Source: Chryseobacterium sp. UBA6632
Lineage (GTDB): Bacteria > Bacteroidota > Bacteroidia > Flavobacteriales > Weeksellaceae
Length of the DNA stretch: 11,280 bases
Direction: 5' to 3'
Assembly: GCA_002455915.1 (NCBI GenBank)
Contig: DKLU01000029.1
Location: 1-11,280 of the forward strand
The translations under genes and the position numbers were made by a program. Positions 5,940-11,280 of this stretch are shown piece by piece (within the stretch, counting starts at the first letter, position 1; each line of letters opens with the position of its first letter). Below the pieces are notes generated by a model. It was not told the DNA's origin. It was given only the letters and a program-made list of their open reading frames with translations, and ran no database searches.

Positions 5940-6401
5940 TTAATCTTCGTCTACCTCAATATCATCTTGCTTAAATTCGCATTTTAATCTGAAAGGAATC
6001 GGCGTAGCAGATCCTGTATAGAAATCGTCAATGGTTCCTTTCCAGATCACCTGCAGCTCTCCATCTTCACTTTTTTCGAACAAAAGCTCATTATCATAGA
6101 TAAAAGCCTCTTCGTCGTCAAAAAGATCTACTTCGGTGTAGGTATCTTCATCAGAATCGTTGATTGTGATTGTTTTTCCTTCTATTTCCGCCGAATCGAT
6201 AGGAAAATCGAAAACTTCAAGCGAAAGCTGAGGAAAGTTGTACTGTAAAGAATCATCTTCTACGTGATCCAAACTGTCATCCGTAGTAATTTCAACCTCT
6301 AAAAAATGTTGCTGGTTGCTGTAAACTGCCTTACAATAAGTATTTCTAATATTGTACTTTAGCGTTTCGTCCGGATGGTAAATTTTTAAAATCCCTTTCA
6401 T
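5940..6401 (-). CDS. Conserved acidic protein of unknown function
   Basis: A 153-residue protein that I do not recognise. It is very rich in Asp and Glu, with clusters such as TINDSDEDTYTEVDLFDDEE in the middle and DDIEVDED at the end. It has no signal peptide and no membrane segment, so it is likely cytoplasmic. Alternating hydrophobic and charged residues (HFLEVEITTD, LSLEVFDFPID, LQVIWKGTIDDF) suggest a mainly beta fold. The start MKGILKIYHP is clean, and a perfect TAnnTTTG box lies about 50 bases upstream. It stands alone, 182 bases before exbB in the same direction, and is divergent from the DUF885 gene. No function can be stated. Confidence 0.75.
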   Translation of the reverse strand: MKGILKIYHPDETLKYNIRNTYCKAVYSNQQHFLEVEITTDDSLDHVEDDSLQYNFPQLSLEVFDFPIDSAEIEGKTITINDSDEDTYTEVDLFDDEEAFIYDNELLFEKSEDGELQVIWKGTIDDFYTGSATPIPFRLKCEFKQDDIEVDED

Positions 6402-6449
6402 TATTTCTTAAAAAAGAATTGTAATAGTATGATTGTTAAACGTTAGCAA

Positions 6450-6457
6450 CAAAGATA
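6450..6457 (-). promoter_or_regulatory. Candidate -7 box for the acidic-protein gene
   Basis: The minus strand reads TATCTTTG, an exact TAnnTTTG match. It would start transcription near 6443, leaving a leader of about 42 bases before the ATG at 6401. A TTTG-like -33 box is not evident at the expected position. It is divergent from the DUF885 promoter about 70 bases away. Confidence 0.4.
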
Positions 6458-6522
6458 AAAAATAGATTGAACGTGAAAAATATTTTGAAAAGTATTTTTT
6501 AAAAATCCGCTATAATTATTAA

Positions 6523-6552
6523 TTCGGCATATCCCAATAATACTTAATTTTG
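6523..6552 (+). promoter_or_regulatory. Predicted promoter of the DUF885 lipoprotein gene
   Basis: TAATTTTG at 6545-6552 matches the flavobacterial -7 box exactly, and TTCG at 6523-6526 (one base off TTTG) lies 18 bases upstream. Transcription would start near 6559, about 14 bases before the ATG at 6573. Confidence 0.5.
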
Positions 6553-6572
6553 TTTCACAAAGATTCTGAAAA

Positions 6573-8369
6573 ATGAAAAACATTATATCGAAAAGTATTT
6601 TAGGCGTAGGACTTATTATTGGTCTTGCTTCCTGCAAAAAATCGGATTCACCTTTAACGAAAGTTACGCCATCCAACCTGGATTCTATTGCTTCCAATTA
6701 TTATGAGCAATATCTTAAATTATATCCTCTGGAAGCCACTTCCCAAGGAGATTTGAGGTATAATGACCAATTGCCCATCAATATCGATAAAGATTTTATT
6801 TCCGGAGAAGTAGCCTTTTACAATTCGGTTCAGAAACAGCTGGATAATGTAGATTATAAAAGTCTTTCGGATGAAGATAAAGTTGTCTATGATGTTCTGG
6901 ATTTTACGTTGAAAGATAAAATTGAAGCTTACGCCTATCATCCTGAATATATTCCTTTCACGCAGTTTGGAGGTCTTCCTCTGAATTTTCCTTTGTACGG
7001 AAGCGGTGAAGGTAGTCAGCCTTTTAAAACAGAAAAAGATTACAGTGACTGGCTTCAGAGAATGGAAAAGTTTCCGGATTGGATGAATGCGGCTCAGGAT
7101 AACTTTAAAGAAGGAATTACCAATAAAATGGTTTTGCCTAAAAAACTGGTTATCAAAATGATTCCTCAGATGAGAGCGGAAGAAATTATTTCTACCGATC
7201 CTGACAAAAATATTTTCTACGGGCCAATTAAAAAGTTTCCGAAGAATTTTACTCAAGCTCAAAAAGATAAATTCTCAGCGCTTTACAAAGACGCCATCAC
7301 TAAAAAAATCATTCCCGCTTACACTAAAATGGGTGATTTCTTAGAAAAAGAATACTTACCGAAAGGTCGTGATACCGATGGATACAACAGCCTTCCAAAT
7401 GGAAAGGAAATCTATCAGTTTTATGCAAAAAGCTGGACGACCACCAATATTTCTACAGAGGAAATCAATAAAATTGGACTTCAGCAAGTGGCAATGCTTC
7501 GCGCTGAAATGGAGAAAGTAAAACAACAGGTTGGCTTTACAGGAACGTTGGAAGAATTCATCAATTTTGTAAAAACGGATGAAAAAGCAATGCCTTATAA
7601 GACATCCAAAGAAGTTTTAGCCGCATTTAATGGAGTTTTAACGAAGATTACTCCAAAACTGAAAACCATGTTTAGTGTAACTCCGAAAACGAAATTTGAG
7701 ATCAGACAAACGGAAAAATTCAGAGAAGCAAGCGCGAGTGCCGAGTATATTCAGGGAACTCCGGATGGCAAAAGACCTGGGATTTTCTATGTTCCGCTTC
7801 CTGATCCTTCGAAATTTAATGTCACTTCAGGAATGGAGTCTCTTTTCCTTCACGAGGCAATTCCGGGGCATCATTATCAAGTTTCTCTGCAACAGGAAAA
7901 TACAAAACTTCCTAAGTTTATGAGATTCGGTTGGTTTGGAGCGTATGGCGAAGGTTGGGCGCATTATTGTGAAACTTTAGGTCCGGAATTCGGATTGTAC
8001 ACAGATCCTTATCAGAAAATGGGGTATTTGAGCGATCAAATGTTGAGAGCCGTAAGATTGGTTGTGGACACCGGAATTCATTCAGGAAAAATGTCTAGAG
8101 AAGAGGCTATTAAATATTTTTTAAGCAATATTTCTTACGATGAAGCGGGCGCAACTGCCGAAGTAGAAAGGTATATGGCGATGCCGGGACAGGCTTTAGG
8201 CTACAAAATCGGTTCGTTGAGAATTCGTGAGTTGAGAGAGAAATACCAAAAACAATTGGGTACAAAATTCAATTTGGCGAGTTTTCATGATGAAGTGTTG
8301 AGCCAGGGATGTCTACCTTTAGATGTTTTGAACAGAAAAATGGAGCTTTGGGCGAAAAAGCAGAAGTAA
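6573..8369 (+). CDS. DUF885-family zinc-peptidase-like lipoprotein
   Basis: A 598-residue exported protein. The first 21 residues form a lipoprotein signal, with a basic start, a hydrophobic core (ILGVGLIIG) and the lipobox LASC with Cys21 as the lipidated residue; the following KKSDS carries no obvious retention signal that I can interpret. The rest is the DUF885 domain, a mainly helical metallopeptidase-like family. It shows HEAIPGHHYQ at 427-436 (zinc-type HExxxGHH) and YGEGWAHYCE at 458-467, which supplies a candidate third ligand or catalytic glutamate. Length and motif order are normal and no key residue is missing, so it is probably an active periplasmic-side or surface peptidase. The substrate is unknown. 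It is transcribed alone from its own promoter, and a weak hairpin follows the stop. Confidence 0.9.
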   Translation: MKNIISKSILGVGLIIGLASCKKSDSPLTKVTPSNLDSIASNYYEQYLKLYPLEATSQGDLRYNDQLPINIDKDFISGEVAFYNSVQKQLDNVDYKSLSDEDKVVYDVLDFTLKDKIEAYAYHPEYIPFTQFGGLPLNFPLYGSGEGSQPFKTEKDYSDWLQRMEKFPDWMNAAQDNFKEGITNKMVLPKKLVIKMIPQMRAEEIISTDPDKNIFYGPIKKFPKNFTQAQKDKFSALYKDAITKKIIPAYTKMGDFLEKEYLPKGRDTDGYNSLPNGKEIYQFYAKSWTTTNISTEEINKIGLQQVAMLRAEMEKVKQQVGFTGTLEEFINFVKTDEKAMPYKTSKEVLAAFNGVLTKITPKLKTMFSVTPKTKFEIRQTEKFREASASAEYIQGTPDGKRPGIFYVPLPDPSKFNVTSGMESLFLHEAIPGHHYQVSLQQENTKLPKFMRFGWFGAYGEGWAHYCETLGPEFGLYTDPYQKMGYLSDQMLRAVRLVVDTGIHSGKMSREEAIKYFLSNISYDEAGATAEVERYMAMPGQALGYKIGSLRIRELREKYQKQLGTKFNLASFHDEVLSQGCLPLDVLNRKMELWAKKQK

Positions 8370-8383
8370 TTTTAAATAAAATG

Positions 8384-8413
8384 AAGGTCACAAATTAATT
8401 TTTGTAACTTTTT
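8384..8413 (+). terminator. Possible terminator of the DUF885 gene
   Basis: Arms 8384-8394 and 8401-8411 pair with one mismatch and one G-T pair around a 6-base TTAATT loop, and T residues continue on the right side. The stem is AT-rich, so it may be weak. It lies 15 bases after the stop codon. Confidence 0.45.
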
Positions 8414-8450
8414 ACTTTAGATTTATAATTAAATTTTAATTAAACAAGAA

Positions 8451-8900
8451 ATGATCACACAAAGCTTACAATCTCTTTTCACAAGAGATTTAAATAAATT
8501 AAAAGAAGAAATTGAAGCCTATACCAACGAAGAAGCTATCTGGAAAATAGATAAAAATATCTTGAATTCCGGAGGAAATTTATGTCTTCATCTGGTAGGA
8601 AATATTAATCATTTTATTGGTGCATATCTTGGTGATACGGGCTATATCCGAAATCGTGAGCTTGAATTTTCATTAAAAGACATTTCGCGTGAAGAATTGA
8701 TCTCGCAAGTAGAAAAAACAATCGAAGTCGTAAATTCTTCCTTGGAAAAATTATCTTCTGAAGATCTTGAAAAAGAATATCCGCTGGAAGCTTTAGGTTA
8801 CAAAATGACAACGGGATACTTTTTGATCCACCTTTTTGGGCATTTAGGTTATCATTTAGGGCAAATCAATTACCACAGAAGACTGTTGGATTTGGGGTAA
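8451..8900 (+). CDS. DinB-superfamily protein (DUF1572-like)
   Basis: A 149-residue cytoplasmic four-helix-bundle protein of the DinB/YfiT superfamily. The likely metal-binding histidine triad is visible: His47 in NLCLHLVGNINHF, and His131 and His135 in HLFGHLGYHLGQINYH. Superfamily members include thiol-dependent S-transferases such as bacillithiol transferases; the substrate here cannot be told from sequence, and the name DinB does not imply a DNA-damage role. Length is typical and the ATG start gives a normal first helix. It follows the DUF885 gene by 81 bases with a weak hairpin between them, so independent transcription is likely, though no strong promoter box is visible (TACTTTAG at 8413-8420 is one base off). 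It converges on nth. Confidence 0.88.
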   Translation: MITQSLQSLFTRDLNKLKEEIEAYTNEEAIWKIDKNILNSGGNLCLHLVGNINHFIGAYLGDTGYIRNRELEFSLKDISREELISQVEKTIEVVNSSLEKLSSEDLEKEYPLEALGYKMTTGYFLIHLFGHLGYHLGQINYHRRLLDLG

Positions 8901-8921
8901 TCTTTAAATTGTGATAACTAA

Positions 8922-8980
8922 CCACCCCGTCAAAAATTCTGTCGAATTTTCGCCACCCCTCCATTGGAGGGGAATTTTAT
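8922..8980. repeat. Double-hairpin intergenic repeat / terminator between dinB-family gene and nth
   Basis: There are two adjacent stem-loops. AAAATTC (8933-8939) pairs with GAATTTT (8944-8950) around TGTC. CCCCTCC (8956-8962) pairs perfectly with GGAGGGG (8966-8972) around ATT and is followed by AATTTTA. The ACCACCCCGTC...CGCCACCCCTCC...GGAGGGGAATT layout matches, from memory, a common interspersed repeat of flavobacteria. Lying between convergent genes, the second GC-rich hairpin probably serves as terminator. Confidence 0.65.
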
Positions 8981-8992
8981 GCGTGCACATTT

Positions 8993-9613
8993 TTATTTCT
9001 CAAACAGCATTTTTGTAATAAAATCTTTCTCACCATTTCCTCTTGCCGGAGAATATTCTCTTCCGTAGAAGATAATCTGAAGATGAAGTTTATTCCAAAG
9101 CTCTTCCTTCCATAATTTTTTGGCATCTTTTTCTGTTTCTACCACGTTTTTTCCGGAGGTAAGCTTCCATTGTGTCATCAATCTATGAATATGTGTATCA
9201 ACAGGAAAAGCAGGAAACCCGAAGCCCTGGCTCATCACCACAGAGGCCGTTTTGTGCCCCACTCCTGCCAATTCCTCAAGCTCTTCATAGGTTTGAGGTA
9301 CAATTCCGTTATGTTTTTCCAAAAGTTGCTCTGCCATTTTTTTCAGATTCTTCGCTTTTGTATTTGAAAGCCCAATCTCTTTGATCAGTTCTTTGATCTG
9401 AAATTCTTCCAGTTTCGCCATTCTTTGAGGTGTTCCGGCAACGGCAAAAAGATCGGGAGTCACCTGATTTACCTTTTTATCTGTTGTTTGCGCAGACAAT
9501 GCAACGGCTACCATCAGCGTATAAGGATCTGTATGATCTAACGGAATAGGAACTTCCGGATATAGTTTTTCTAATTCAGACTGAACGAGTTCTGCTCTTT
9601 GCTTTTTTGTCAT
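8993..9613 (-). CDS. nth: Endonuclease III-type DNA glycosylase lacking the iron-sulfur cysteines
   Basis: A 206-residue base-excision-repair enzyme of the HhH-GPD superfamily; Nth enzymes remove oxidised pyrimidines and cut the abasic site. With the start at ATG 9613, the N-terminal helices carry LSAQTTD (39-45), the helix-hairpin-helix reads LAGVGHKTA with catalytic Lys121, and VDTH holds the catalytic Asp139. These align with E. coli Lys120 and Asp138, which supports this start over the in-frame TTG at 9634. Odd point: the C-terminus (FYGREYSPARGNGEKDF...) replaces the usual Cys-X6-Cys-X2-Cys-X5-Cys loop, and the protein has no cysteine at all, so it cannot bind [4Fe-4S]. Catalytic residues are intact, so it is a cluster-free variant rather than a broken gene. 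It is divergent from bcp. Confidence 0.9.
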   Translation of the reverse strand: MTKKQRAELVQSELEKLYPEVPIPLDHTDPYTLMVAVALSAQTTDKKVNQVTPDLFAVAGTPQRMAKLEEFQIKELIKEIGLSNTKAKNLKKMAEQLLEKHNGIVPQTYEELEELAGVGHKTASVVMSQGFGFPAFPVDTHIHRLMTQWKLTSGKNVVETEKDAKKLWKEELWNKLHLQIIFYGREYSPARGNGEKDFITKMLFEK

Positions 9614-9629
9614 GTAACCACTAAATTTG
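9598..9629 (+). promoter_or_regulatory. Predicted promoter of bcp
   Basis: TTTG at 9598-9601 and TAAATTTG at 9622-9629 are separated by 20 bases, an excellent match to the Bacteroidota -33/-7 pattern. Transcription would start near 9636, giving an 11-base leader before ATG 9647. The -33 box lies within the first codons of the divergent nth gene. Confidence 0.6.
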
Positions 9630-9631
9630 AA

Positions 9632-9639
9632 CAAAATTA
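9632..9639 (-). promoter_or_regulatory. Candidate -7 box of nth, overlapping the bcp promoter
   Basis: The minus strand reads TAATTTTG, an exact TAnnTTTG match, which would start transcription near 9625, about 12 bases before the nth ATG at 9613. No clear -33 box is seen. It lies 2 bases from the bcp -7 box on the opposite strand, so the two polymerase footprints would overlap. Confidence 0.45.
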
Positions 9640-9646
9640 AATTATT

Positions 9647-10096
9647 ATGTTGAAAGTTGGAGATAAATTACCTGAATTTGAAGGAATCAATCAGGATGGA
9701 AACACCATAGAATCATCAAAATTATTAGGTAAGAAACTGGTTGTTTTCTTTTATCCTCAGGCAAGTACACCGACTTGTACGGTGGAAGCCTGTAATTTAA
9801 GTGATAATTATTCAAAATTAGAAAAAGAAGGTTTTCAGTTGTTGGGAATCAGTGGTGATTCTGTAAAAAAGCAGAAAAATTTCCACAGCAAATTTGCATT
9901 TCCTTATGACTTAATTGCGGATGAAAATCGTGATATTATTGAGAAATTCGGAGTATGGCAAGAGAAAAAAACGTTCGGAAAAACGTATATGGGAATTGTA
10001 AGAACCACTTTTATTTTTGACGAAAAAGGAGTTTGTACGAGAGTTATTGAGAAAGTGACCTCGAAAACTGCCGCCGAACAAATTTTGGAAGGATAG
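9647..10096 (+). CDS. bcp: Thioredoxin-dependent thiol peroxidase (BCP/PrxQ-type peroxiredoxin)
   Basis: A 149-residue cytoplasmic peroxiredoxin that reduces hydrogen peroxide and organic hydroperoxides using thioredoxin. The peroxidatic site is clear: FFYPQASTPTCTVEACNLSDN, with Cys44 as the peroxidatic residue, the preceding Thr41-Pro42 of the PxxxT-C motif region, and Cys49 as the likely resolving cysteine five residues later, as in E. coli Bcp. GISGDSVKKQKNFHSKFAFPYDL matches the family core, with Arg119 (VRTTFIFD) as the conserved arginine. Length is typical. ATG 9647 gives the usual short start LKVGDKLPEF. It diverges from nth across a 33-base gap with interlocked promoters, which links two genes that deal with oxidative damage; shared control is inference. 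Confidence 0.94.
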   Translation: MLKVGDKLPEFEGINQDGNTIESSKLLGKKLVVFFYPQASTPTCTVEACNLSDNYSKLEKEGFQLLGISGDSVKKQKNFHSKFAFPYDLIADENRDIIEKFGVWQEKKTFGKTYMGIVRTTFIFDEKGVCTRVIEKVTSKTAAEQILEG

Positions 10097-10116
10097 TTTT
10101 TCTTAAACACTAGTTT

Positions 10117-10175
10117 CACAAATATTTTCACGAAAAACACGAATCATTATTGTGGTATTTGTGAAAATATTCGTG
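10117..10175. repeat. Long inverted repeat between bcp and the GNAT gene
   Basis: CACAAATATTTTCACGAA (10117-10134) and TTTGTGAAAATATTCGTG (10158-10175) are inverted copies at 16 of 18 positions, with a 23-base centre. The surrounding sequence repeats CACGAA and CACAAAT-like words on both sides, a composition I recall from flavobacterial intergenic repeats. It fills the gap between convergent genes and probably acts as a transcript end, though there is no strong T-run. Confidence 0.6.
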
Positions 10176-10191
10176 TGATTTGTGGTTTATT

Positions 10192-10734
10192 TTAGTCTAA
10201 TGTTTCGTAATACATTAATTCTTCAGAATCTTCCGGAATCATAACCATTTTTTGAAACTTCAATCCTAATTTTTGGATTAATTTTTGAGAAGAATAGTTA
10301 TTTTTTGAAGTAATCGCAGAAATTTTCTTTAATCCAAAATCATCCATTCCGATAGATTTAACCTTTAAAGCAGCTTCATAGGCATAACCTTTTCCTTCAA
10401 ACTCATCCAATAAAGAAAACCCTATATCCAGAATCTCCAAGCCTTCTCTTTCGAAGATTCCTACTCCACCAATTTTGTGATTTCCTTCTTTCGTTAAGAT
10501 CAAATAATTTCCAAATCCCAGCTTTTCAAACTGAGGCATAAAACGATTTTTGATGTAATTTTCTGCATCAGCAACCGTTTTTATATTTCGATCACCAATA
10601 TGCTGGATGAATTTCGGTCTGTTATACAAATCGAAAATAAATTCTCCATCTTCCAAAGACATCGGACGAAGGATTAATCGTTCGGTTTCGTAGAAATTAT
10701 CTGCGGGTAGATCGGGTTGATTTTTTAGGCTCAT
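10192..10734 (-). CDS. GNAT-family N-acetyltransferase (RimJ/RimL type)
   Basis: A 180-residue acetyl-CoA-dependent acetyltransferase of the Acetyltransf_3 type. The common N-terminal signature YETERLILRPMSLEDGE is at 15-31. The acetyl-CoA binding region is seen at 104-120 (IGFSLLDEFEGKGYAYEA, with the GxGxA-like G114-K115-G116-Y117-A118). The C-terminal NNYSSQKLIQKLGLKF segment (145-160) is typical of the fold. The acceptor substrate cannot be inferred; relatives modify ribosomal proteins, antibiotics or small amines. The start ATG lies 38 bases inside the end of the upstream gene, so the two are probably translated from one transcript. The stop is followed by the inverted repeat shared with bcp. 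Confidence 0.9.
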   Translation of the reverse strand: MSLKNQPDLPADNFYETERLILRPMSLEDGEFIFDLYNRPKFIQHIGDRNIKTVADAENYIKNRFMPQFEKLGFGNYLILTKEGNHKIGGVGIFEREGLEILDIGFSLLDEFEGKGYAYEAALKVKSIGMDDFGLKKISAITSKNNYSSQKLIQKLGLKFQKMVMIPEDSEELMYYETLD

Positions 10735-11280
10735 TTTTTGGTTCTTCCTTTTTTTCGATTTTTAAAAGTCTAGGGTTATTCGGGCATTTTTTATTGTAAA
10801 GCTCAATATAAGTACCATTATCTTTTATATCTTTTATGGTTCCAGAGGCTTTATTAACGGTTAAAGTAAAATGTTTTTTCTGGTAAGGACATTCTTTGGA
10901 AGTCAATTTGCCGATTTCCAGATAATAATTCATTTTATCTTCCGAATAGCTGGCAGCGATATCTTTAAACTCATCATCGATAAGATAGCCATCGATTGTT
11001 GCGATAATAGCTGCTTCTTCGGCATTGTCTGTTTTTCTAACGAACTTTCTTAACCCATCAAAATCAGTCACATAATTGATATTTCCACCCGAAGAATACA
11101 CGATGTAATAAAAGCTGTCTTCGCTAGGAAATAAGTTGAATCCCGCGGCCTGCGGAGTATAATCTTTCTTTTTCCCGGAAATTTTCACTTCATTATTTTT
11201 CCCGTATTCATTATGAACCAATACCCAAAAATCTATGCGCTCGTTGGGAATAATTCCGTTAAGAACGCTTGAAATATTAG
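10697..11280 (-). CDS. Conserved hypothetical protein, N-terminus beyond the window
   Basis: A partial frame of 193 visible codons that I do not recognise. It stays open through the window edge: upstream of an in-frame TTG at 11221 it continues as NISSVLNGIIPNERIDFWVL, so the gene starts further right. The visible part holds a moderately hydrophobic, probably beta-rich region (SFYYIVYSSGGNINYVTDFD), an AEEAAIIATIDGYLIDDEF helix-like segment, two cysteines (ECPY and KKCPNN), and a C-terminal tail rich in Lys, Glu and Pro, ending STRSTRR. The basic tail is encoded partly by bases that also encode the start of the GNAT protein in another frame (10697-10734). Whether it is secreted cannot be judged without the N-terminus. 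Confidence 0.75.
   Translation of the reverse strand, partial: NISSVLNGIIPNERIDFWVLVHNEYGKNNEVKISGKKKDYTPQAAGFNLFPSEDSFYYIVYSSGGNINYVTDFDGLRKFVRKTDNAEEAAIIATIDGYLIDDEFKDIAASYSEDKMNYYLEIGKLTSKECPYQKKHFTLTVNKASGTIKDIKDNGTYIELYNKKCPNNPRLLKIEKKEEPKNEPKKSTRSTRR

Noticed and set aside
6720..7262. 180-codon minus-strand frame inside the DUF885 gene
   Set aside because: The product is rich in Phe, Ile, Arg and Asn, typical of antisense reading of Lys/Asn/Glu-rich coding sequence, and the DUF885 frame fully explains the region.
8451..8900. DNA-damage or defence role for the DinB-family gene beside nth
   Set aside because: The DinB superfamily name is historical; the genes are convergent, separated by terminators, and the histidine triad points to metal-dependent transfer chemistry instead.
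9170..9384. Two overlapping plus-strand frames antisense to nth (65 and 70 codons)
   Set aside because: Both are shadows of the conserved helix-hairpin-helix coding region and have no recognisable domain.

Overview
The window looks like chromosomal DNA from a flavobacterium of the Chryseobacterium/Weeksellaceae type (phylum Bacteroidota). The evidence is the AT-rich composition, the close match of several proteins to flavobacterial families, the lack of strong Shine-Dalgarno sequences, and Bacteroidota-type promoters (-7 box TAnnTTTG, with a TTTG-like -33 box about 19 bases upstream). It is mostly ordinary housekeeping and membrane genes. I see no tRNA, rRNA, CRISPR array, transposase, prophage or defence island.

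Layout, left to right. (1) The 3' part of accD (fatty-acid synthesis) ends in a clear hairpin terminator. A small conserved protein with a histidine-rich motif (DUF6973-like) follows at once. (2) A 299-base spacer holds decayed intergenic repeats. It leads through a good promoter into a fused SpmA-SpmB membrane protein, then a four-helix-bundle (23S rRNA intervening-sequence-type) gene, then a small helical protein of unknown function. The four-helix-bundle gene is bounded by 18-base imperfect inverted repeats (15/18). Removing that 435-base unit would leave only 6 bases between the SpmAB stop and the next start, so it reads as a cassette inserted into an operon. (3) On the minus strand, exbB-exbD-tonB form a compact operon for energised outer-membrane transport. 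It ends at a bidirectional terminator shared with the preceding plus-strand gene. (4) A minus-strand acidic protein of unknown function and a plus-strand DUF885 zinc-peptidase lipoprotein diverge from a 171-base region that carries a promoter box in each direction. (5) A DinB-family protein converges on an endonuclease III gene (nth), with a double-hairpin repeat between them. (6) nth and a bcp-type peroxiredoxin gene diverge from a 33-base gap in which the two -7 boxes lie 2 bases apart and face each other, so their use should be mutually exclusive. (7) bcp converges on a GNAT acetyltransferase gene, with a long inverted repeat between them. The GNAT start overlaps by 38 bases the end of an upstream gene of unknown function, which leaves the window on the right.

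Points most worth a second look are the inverted-repeat-bounded four-helix-bundle cassette, the cysteine-free endonuclease III that cannot hold the usual [4Fe-4S] cluster, and the face-to-face nth/bcp promoters. I did not find a convincing new multi-gene system.
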